Shown here piece by piece: positions 12,178 to 21,700 of a stretch of 64,000 nucleotides of DNA. Each line of letters opens with the position of its first letter. The stretch's first letter is position 1. The stretch comes from Terebella lapidaria (Eukaryota > Annelida > Polychaeta > Terebellida > Terebellidae): NCBI GenBank assembly GCA_949152475.1, contig OX424562.1, positions 19,840,209 to 19,904,208 on the forward strand, in the 5' to 3' direction. The notes under the pieces are model-generated. The model was given only the letters and a program-made list of their open reading frames with translations, did no database searches and was not told the origin of the DNA. The position numbers were made by a program, and so were the translations under genes.

Positions 12178-13197
12178 AATTTTGTCCTGTAACCTTGAAA
12201 ATTAATTCAAAGGTCAAATTAATGGTCGTCAGAATATTTGGCAAATAACATTTCCTGTATCAGACTGTATGTCCACAATTGATTCTTAAAGTGTAAAGTC
12301 GATAATAAACAAGATATTAGCCATTTTGTCCCATGCCCTTGAAAATGAGGTCAAAGGTCAAATTTAAGGTCATGACAATATTCAGCATATATCATTCCCC
12401 ATATGTTCATTATGGATTCCTACGCTGTAAAGGCGATAATGAGCTAGATATTAGCCATTTTGTTCTCTGACCTTGAAAATGAGGTCAAAGGTAAAATTCA
12501 AGGTCACCAGAATATTCAGCATATATCATTTGCTATATGTTCACAATTGATTCGTAAGCTGAAAAGTAAAAAATAAGCGATATATTAGCCATTTTCTGCT
12601 ACGACCTTGAAAATGAGGTCAAAGGTCAAATTCAAGGTCATGACAATATTCAGCACGTATCATTTCCAATAGGTCTATAATCGATTCCTGAGCTGTAGAG
12701 TCGATAATAAATGAGATATTAACCCTTTTATGATGTGACCTTAAAAATTAAGTCGAAAGTCAAATTCAACGTCACGAGAATATTCGGCAAATATCATTTC
12801 CTATAAGGTCACAATTGATTCCTAATCTCTAATTTCAATATCAAGTGAGATATCAGGAAAAATGTTTCTCATTATAAAACATACTATTATGAAAATTTGA
12901 CATGAGAAAGTGCAATTTGGGACCCGTCGAAATAATCAAAATGGCTGCCACATGCAGACAGGCGATTCAATGGCAACGAAACTTCACAGAAGTATATGAG
13001 GAGAATCTTTTGAAACAAAATATCTCAAATCTGAAAAGAAAGTTTTGAGTCCAAAATTGGCATATTATTGGGCATTTTTGTGCAACATTTCAGAAAGATT
13101 CGATTGTAAACTTCAAAGATAAAAATGCAGACGGACGACGATGAACCACGGACGTAACACCACGGCGATAGGTTATCGGACTAATGGTTCGGTAACC
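12178..13197 (+). repeat. Hairpin-ended repeat element, left end missing, about five 135-bp units
   Basis: Tandem units carry TGACCTTGAAAATGAGGTCA and then AAGGTCA-type hexamers from about 12185 to 12860. The conserved right-hand block follows, with a poor CGGACGACG run and the terminal arms GGTTATCGGAC and GGTTCGGTAACC at 13171-13197. The left hairpin end is not present. Confidence 0.85.
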
Positions 13198-13615
13198 GAA
13201 AAATCAGTTTGATGAAATAAACTCACTGTCCTTCCAGTAACGAGTTTTAGTGAGGAACAATAGTCCACATTATATAAGATTGCAGTTTGGCGGAGATGCT
13301 CCTATGTTTCTGGCATTACAGTTTGCACCAATCTGGCAATTCAAACAAATAATATCACAAATTTTGTGAACATTCAGGAAATAATTTAGGGACAAATAAT
13401 TCGTCACCAAAATATGATATATCTAGGTGTAAAAAAGAAGGAAACATGACCTGTTACAGTTCAGGAAATGAAAAACTACAAAAATGCTGTATAATCATTA
13501 CCATTTTGATCATAACTATTTACACCAAACACTTCCAAGGAACATCACAACAAGGCATGACTTTTTCACCTTTGAGTGCAAGTACATAAAATCAAATTTT
13601 TAATATGTAAATGCA

Positions 13616-13845
13616 AATCAAATCAAATCAAATTTATTCGGCTATATAACTATGATACACAACACTCATTACAAACAACGAAATAGCCGGGTCACCACAT
13701 AGCTTGGTAAAGCTGTCTTCCTGTGGTGCCCTGAAAAAAATAACTAAAGAAATTGAGATGAGAAAAATAATAATAGAAACAGAAAGTCTCTAAATGATAA
13801 GAAAATAACTAAAGAAACAGTAACGGAAAAAAAAGACTTATGTGA
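13616..13845 (-). mobile_element. Short retroposon fragment with AAATC tail repeats
   Basis: This block starts with (AAATC)n and AAATTTATTCGGC and is absent from the paralogous position near 40100, where the flanks are joined. The word ATGC occurs on both sides of the block and only once in the paralogue, consistent with a target duplication. A simple-repeat tail facing left suggests a - strand LINE or SINE 3' end; the family is not recognised. Confidence 0.55.
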
Positions 13846-14369
13846 TCATGCATTCAATGGGGATGTGCATACATGTACAAAAAACACCCCAGCAAACAAT
13901 GAAGTTACTGTAACAGTAAAAATAACATTGAGTAACATCTAAAAATAACGCTGACAGACATACCAAGCAATAGACATTTTTTTAGTTTGAGTAAAGTTTA
14001 TACTGTATTATACGTTTTTATCTTAACATATAGTGACTTGGGTAAATGACACGAACCAATGACGGGTAATACATAGCAAACAACGCAGCGGAAAAGGTGT
14101 GCATTCGTGCACCAGTAATGTACTTGCATAACCGAACTGCATTCATGATTCAGAATGGATATTCATCTTTGAATCTATTGATCTATTCAAATTTACACAG
14201 TCATCTCTCAATCCGTAAGGTGACCTCTCTTGAACATGGGGTAAACAGGTAAAACATTCTCTTTTTGTTCACATCTTGTATGTGTATTTCCTACAGTCGG
14301 ATCACATCAACACTTGAATATTTGCCAGTACAATAACATGTACATGTGATATAATTTCACATTGATATA

Positions 14370-14938
14370 CAGTGCCCCCCTCAGATAAGACCTACCCAAA
14401 TGCCACAAAGCTGAGTTCTTATCGAAAGGAGAAGTCTTACTAGAGAGGTTATTTAGCATTTTAAAGTCATATTGGCAGGAAAACTATTTTTTCTGAATAA
14501 ATTACATATATGACTGTGGTGTCAGAAAAATACGTTACAGTACATATGACAGTACTAGCAGCAACTTTTCTTTTGTTTGTACGCCACTCAGAGTTACCAC
14601 TGACCCATTTCACACTCAATTGGCTCGAACATATATGAGTAAGCTGGAATCGCACTGCATCAAGGGATACAAAGCCTCAAGAATGGCGGTAATGTAAACA
14701 AACTCAAAATATCTCCACCAGATACTCGCAACGAAATCGATTAGAAATGTGCGTCTGTTTCAACATACAAGTGCAGATACATAACTGTTATGTTTTTTTC
14801 TCGTTCGATCAGAAAGGTATGGAAAAATCCATTATTTTACTGCCAATATCACTTTAAAGTCTCCCTAACGCGATGGGCAAATGTCATTACAGAGGGAGGA
14901 GTTTTTATAGAGGGGGCTCTTATCTGAAGGGGGCACTG
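14370..14938. mobile_element. TA-flanked MITE (Tc1/mariner-like), 569 bp
   Basis: Left end CAGTGCCCCCCTCAGATAAG and right end, reverse-complemented, CAGTGCCCCCTTCAGATAAG form near-perfect terminal inverted repeats, flanked by TA at 14368-14369 and 14939-14940. The paralogous segment at about 40983-40993 reads AATATATTGCC without the element, giving an empty site with a single TA. No transposase is encoded. Confidence 0.9.
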
Positions 14939-15523
14939 TATTGCCCTATAATAATATCGAATATGTTTCGATGGGAAAATAAATGAACATTGAAAATGTA
15001 ACTGTTAAAATGATAAATTCATGTACACATATAATAAATGTTTGGGATTTTTATCTTGTGCAGATACCAGAATACAAAGAGCACGAAATGAAAATGCCAA
15101 GATAATATTTTGATCATAAGGTAAAAGGTTACATTGCAGGGTTTGCCATCACAAAATTCGCAATTTAGAAGTTACATATATCATGTTATTTACATTTCTA
15201 TGTTATATATGTATGCTTTGTTTCACTGTTTTTTACCACGGATTACAATAGTCAGCAACTGCGTTTCCTGTGTTTCCAATCAGAAAATGTGGAACAAAAT
15301 AGAAACTTGATCTTTTTTCTGTAACAAAGAAGAAACTTTCAGGCTCGTCTCCACAAAATGTTTCCTAATCACTTTCTGGTCTTTCCATAATATTTCCAAT
15401 ACGGTAATGTCATATGAACATATTCATTCAGTATCGCACAATACCATTGTAATGTAAATGTGAAGAGGATACTGATTGGTCAGGGTGTAGATCCTGATTT
15501 GCTGTGGTGTGGACACTGATTGG

Positions 15524-15719
15524 CTAAGCTGTGGACACTGATTGGCTAGGCTGTGGACAGTTGGCGTCTAGCTGACGCAGCATGGCAAGAACAGCAACTT
15601 TGATTCCCTCGGCGAGTTCCTGCTTTGTGTATGGTTTGTTCAGCGGTGGCACGTGGATGAACGCTGTGCGACACTTGTCAATATTCAATGATACTAAGTA
15701 GATGAAGTTGCAGCAGTAT
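15524..15719 (-). CDS. PGPEP1: PGPEP1-A exon 4 (catalytic Cys and His)
   Basis: Encodes YCCNFIYLVSLNID, then AFIHVPPLNKPY, and runs to the stop at 15524-15526. It contains the nucleophile Cys149 and His168. The acceptor (TTGCAG) reads across 15720-15725; the first base completes an Arg codon from exon 3. Confidence 0.93.
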
Positions 15720-18700
15720 CTGCAAGAAAATGAAACAACTTGTCTAAATGTAAATTTCAATTTTTAATTGGAGTTGATGAAGTACATGTAAATTCCATGA
15801 GTAAATGTGTGTTCAGGATTCAGGATTCAGGATTCATAGATCCGTGAGGTCCGTGAGGTGCGCTAAGGACCCAAAGAAAGTTGGTGCAGCAAGGACCCCC
15901 AAAAGAGAATCATGGGGGTCATTGCCCAGAGGGGAGGGGGAGGGGGTCGAACCCTTCAGAACCCAAAATCTGTGTCCAATTGGTATCAGTAGCATCACCA
16001 AAGGAAACCTGAAAGAAGTGATAATGGATTATGCTAGCAAGAAACCTGCAAAAAAGTTTCAAATCCTAAATTTTCCCAACCATGGGAACTGTCGGTCAAT
16101 CCAGTGTGATGGAAGACTGCTAATAAAGCAAATATGAAGTATAAATTAACCAAAACCTGATTGGAATCTGAGACGTTCAACTCGATCGAAAGCTATCGTA
16201 TTTAGCAAAATTTGACTACTGACTTGTGCTGACACATATAAATACTAACGGTATGTACATACAGTAGTACATGTAGTATGGTACAAGAACTTCAAGAAGT
16301 CACTTTAATGCAGACAATTTTCGACGGAACCAAATTTTCACGGTGTTTTAGGGGTGTATTGCAATCTGGTCATATTATTATGAATCGCTGACTTCTAACG
16401 ATGAGACACTATACATGTGAGACGTTAAAGAGAAGCTTGTGTCATCTGTTTTTATCAGATAAGAGGTTACCTTTCACGCTATCGGCAACTAGGAAACCAG
16501 CTGCAGAAAAGTATCTAATTTAATTAAGCACACATTGAGTGCGTAGGTTCAATGATATTGATGAAAATTTTATTAGAACATCCGCTCCTTTAAGGGGGTT
16601 CCCGCATCGTGAACGGCTTCACAATTTATCGAGAATTGCAGATAAGGGTATGGTGGGTATGTGTGTGTGTGTGTGGTTTTAGTTATCATAATTATGGAGA
16701 ATACATCCGATGAAACTTATGAAATATAAGCATGTTTACGTGTATATCTTCGATTTAGCACTGACTCTCCATATTGTTTCAAAACTACCAGTAGATGTGA
16801 ACTAAATACTTTTCGGTAATGAATACATGATTCAGGACACGCACCTGCCGGGATCACATGAAATGACGGCCTTCACCCCGATATTGTTCTTGTTGATTTC
16901 GTCGCAGACTTTCTGCATATCAAGGTTGGATGAGATTTTGCTGGGGGAAGATGGTATGTACTTAATACGTTTCTCCCCCCTGTGGTAGCCTTCATTGTGT
17001 GCGAGTCGTTCTAGAGTCAGTTTCTTGACGCCCGAACTAAGTCCAACGTGAACCATCAGCTGGAAAAAAACCCCCCAGAAATTGTTATCCGGTGTCATCG
17101 TTAGATGGCTTGACGTACAATCCCATTTCTTTGCATTTTTATTTGTAAATATTAGTCAACACATGTCAGCACATGTACCTACACAACGTACATTGTACAT
17201 TCATTAACATGTAAAAGTTTTTGAAAAATTAGCCCAAGGGCTAAGATAGGTTACCGGACAATTTTGGCTTTAAGCATTGCAAGTGACATATGACTTTGAG
17301 ATTTACCAATCAAGGTCATCTTTGTGAACTGCAATATCATATAAGCTCTATCAACAAGAATATTGTCTGTAGAGGCCAATTTACACATGTCAGGTTAGGC
17401 AAAGTTGTGAGATTTGGATTTCAAGGTCATACATAAGGTCAAATTCAAGGTCTCCAGGAGATGTGCTATAAATACATGATTTCCTGTAAGCTCATACACC
17501 ATGTACACAATCCTAACCTGTATGTGCAAGTCTTTAAGCCTCGGTGGCTAGTTTACACATTTCACATCGGACATTTAGCACTCAAGGCCATCTGAGGTCA
17601 AGGTCAAGGTCAAGGTCATCATCAGTTGTTCCATATATGACTTCTCAATGCTCATAACTTCTCAATGCTCATAATGCAATTTTAAGCTTTATCTACAAGC
17701 ATTTAATCTGTAGAGGCAAAGCTGGGCATTTTTATACCCACAAATGGCTGTTTTGACCTTTCAAGGTCATCGAAGGTCAAATACAAGGTCACCACATAAA
17801 TCGCCATATATGACTTCCCATTTGAAACTGCCAATTTCTAAGCTCTATCTTCAAGCGTTCTATGAGCACAGTCCTGGCAGCTCCCATTATGAAGGAAAAA
17901 AGTGCCGAAATTTTTCTAGGTCCAAAATTTTTTTTCAAAAGGTGAAAAAAATTGTTTTGCCTAGAATTGGCCTAAAATGGACAGCAATGCGATTTGAGGC
18001 CAAGAAATTTTTTTACGCCGACCTGTCAAAAATTCAAAATGGCTGTCACACGGAGACCGGCGATTCAAGGGCAACAAAACTTATACACATCATAAACATT
18101 GATAAAGGTAGATAACGAGAATCTTTTGAAACAAAAATCTCAAATTTGATCAGACAGTTCTTGAGAAAATGGCCGCCAAAGTTCAAAATTTACCGTTTTT
18201 CGACGAAAACGGCCGCCATTTTGAAAAAATTTAAAAGTAAGAAAACTAAAAATTAGGCCAAGGGCCTAGATAGGTTACCGGAAAATGTTTAATATTTTAG
18301 AAGTTAGCCAGGTCACTGGTTGAATTCAAGGTCAAGAGAATATTCGGCATATATAACAGTAAGCATATATCATGTCCACAGTTGATTGCTAAATTGTAAA
18401 TTCAATAATCAGAGACATATCAGAAATTTTGTGCTGTGGCCTTGAAAATGAAAGGGCAAAGGTCAATTCAAGGTCATCAAAATATTCAGTGTATATAATT
18501 TTCTATATCATGTCCACAATTGATTCCCAAGCCATACAGTCAATAGAGGAGCAAGATATGAGCCAGTTTGTCCTTGGACCTTGAAAATGAGGTCAAAAGT
18601 CAAATTCAAGGTCACAAGAATATTCAGCATATATCATTTCCTATATGTCCACAATTGATTCCTAAGCTGTAAAATCGATAATAAGTGAGATATTAGCCAT

Positions 18701-21700
18701 TTTGTCCTGTGACCTTGAAAATGAGGTCAAAGGTCAAATTCAAGGTCATGACAATAATCTGCATATATCATTTCCTATATGTTCATAACTGATTCCTAAG
18801 CTGTTAAGTCGATAACAAGCGAGATATTAGCCATTTTGTCATATGACCTTGAAAATGGGGTCAAAGGTCAAATTCAAGATCATCAGAATATTCAGCATAT
18901 ATCATTTCCTATATGTCCACAATTGATTTCTAAGCTGTAGAGTCGATAATAAGCGAGATATAAGCCATTTTGTGCTCTGACCTTGAAACTGAGGTCAGAG
19001 GTCAAATTCAAGGTCATGAGAATATTCAGCATATATCATTTCCTATATGTCCACAATTGATTCCTAGTCTCTAATCTCAATATTAAGCGAGATATTAGGC
19101 ATAATGTGTCCCATTATAAAGCATAGGAGAATTTAACATGGGAAAGTCCCATTTGGGCCGAGTTTTGGCCAAAATGGCCCACTTCGAGCGATTCAAGCGC
19201 AACGAAATTCATAGACATCATAGGAGGACATATGAGGAGTGTTATGTATCAAAAAGAAAAAAAAGTTACTGAACAGGTTTTGAGAAAATGGCCGCCAAAG
19301 TCCAAAATCAGGTATTTTTCGTCGAAAACGGGCGCCATTTTGAAAAAAATGCGAAAACCAAAAAACTAAAAAATACCTCCTTCTTGAATTATTTTTAAGT
19401 ATTTTTGGGCAAAATTTCAGAAAAATTCGATCTTAAACTTTAAAGATAAAATTGTTGACGGACGACGACGACGGCGCCGGGCGCATCGCCATGCCAATAG
19501 GTTACGGACCATAGGTCCGGTAACCTAAAAATAAGGTCACTGGTCAAATGCAAAGTCATGAGAATATCCAGCAAAAATGTATATGTAAGTATCAATCTAC
19601 TAGTATTACCACTAATAGTCAGATTTTGATGATGCCAAAAACAAACGTAAAATAGAACATTTTGGAATAGAAACAAAGCCCGACCAAATAGTTTGTCCAA
19701 AGACACACTGACGTCATCAGGGGCAGACAGTTTGTTAATTAAATGTAGTTGTTTCTACTGTACACCTGATGGAATTAGTATACAACTGCCCAACAACCTA
19801 TGGAAATAATTTAGAAATCTGAAACAAACCCCATGGAATAGATATATGACAAGTACATAAGTACCTAATCACAAGCCAGAAGGCTACTGAGTTGATGGTA
19901 TCCTCAGGGACAGATTCAACGTCGGCCAGCAGTGACACTGACTCAGTGATATGAATGTAAGTATCAATCTATTACCACCAATAGTCAGATTTTGATGATG
20001 CCAAAAACAAACGTAAAATAGAACATTTTGGAATAAAAACAAAGCCCGACCAAATAGTTTATCCAAAGACACACTGGCGTCATCAGGGGCAGACAGTGTG
20101 TTAAATGTAGTTGTTTCTACTGTACACCTGATGGAATTAGTATACAACTGCCCAACAACCTATGAAATTTAGAAATCTGAAACAAACCCCATGGAATAGA
20201 TATGACAAGTACATAAGTACCTAATCACAAGCCAGAACGCTACTGAGTTGATGGTGTCCTCGGGGACAGATTCAACGTCCGCGAGCAGTGACACCGACTC
20301 AGTGATATGAATGTAACTATCAATCTATTACCACCAATAGTCAGATTTTGATGATGCCAAAAACAAACGTAAAATAGAACATTTTGGAATCCCGATATGT
20401 CCATTGTTTTCTAAGCTGTAAATTCAATAACAAGTAAAACAAAATAGCAATTTTGTTCTATGACCTTGAAAATAAGGTCGAAGGTCAAACTAATGGTCAT
20501 CAAAATATTTGGCATACATCATTCCCTATAGGTGCACAACTGATACCTAAGCTGTAAAGTCAATAATAAGTGAGATATTAGCCGTTTTGTCCTGTGACCT
20601 TGAAAATGAGGTCAAAGGTCAAATTCAAGGTCATCAGAATATTAGGCGTTTATCATTTCCTATATGCTCACAACTGATTCCTAAGTCGATAATAAGTGAG
20701 ATATTAGCCATTTTGTGTTCTTGACCTTGAAAATGAGCTGAGAGGTCAAATTCAAAGTCACGAGAATATTCAGCATATATCATTTCCTACATGTCCACAA
20801 ATGATCCCTAAGCTGTAAAATCGATAATAAGTGAGATATTAGCCATTTTGTCCTGTGACCTTGAAAATGAGGTCAAAAGTCAAACTCAAGATCATTAGAA
20901 TATTCAGCATATATCATTTCCTAATGTTCAAAATTGATTCCTAATCTGTAAAGTTGATAATAAGCGAGATATTAGCAATTCTGTGCTCTGACCTTGATAA
21001 TGAGGTCAAAGGTCAAATTCGAGGTCATGACAATTTTCAGCATATATCATTTCTTACCTGTCCACAATTGATTCTCAAGTTGTAGAGTGAATGAAAAGCG
21101 AGATATAAGCCATTTTGTTCTTTGACCTTGAAAATGAGGTCAAAGGTCAAATACAAGTTCATCAAAATATTCGGACTACATCATTTCCTATATGTCCACA
21201 ATTGATTCCTAAGCTGTAAAGTCAATAATAAACAATATACCGGGGTATTAGACATTCTGTGACTGACCTTGAAAATGATGTCGACGGTCAAGTTCATGGT
21301 CATCAAAATATTCGTCATACATCATTTCCTGCATGTGCTCAATTTAGTCCCAAACTGTAAAGTGGATAATAAGCGACATATTAGCCGTTTTGTTCTTTCA
21401 CCTTGAAAATGAGGTGAAGGTTAAATTCAAGGTCATCAGAATATTCGGGATATGTCACTTCCTATATGTCCACAGTTGATTCTTAAGCTGTAAAGTCAAT
21501 AATAAGTGAGATATTAGCCATTTTGTCCTGTGACCTTGAAAATGAGGTCAAAATTCAAATTCAAGGTCATTACAATATTCAGCATATATCATTTCCTATA
21601 TGTTCACAATTGATTCCTAAGCTGTAAAGTCGCTAATTAGCAAGATATTGGCCATTTTGTCCTGTGACCTTGAAAATGAGGTCAAAGGTCAAATTCAAGG

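Larger units (their letters stand above)
19583..20390. repeat. About 360-bp tandem duplication carrying an exon-like segment
   Basis: The marker GTCAGATTTTGATGATGCC recurs at 19618, 19984 and 20340, so two full units and a partial third are present. The array sits between arrays of the 135-bp repeat inside PGPEP1-A intron 2. Both full units contain the same candidate coding segment on the - strand (see 19865 and 20221). Confidence 0.85.
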
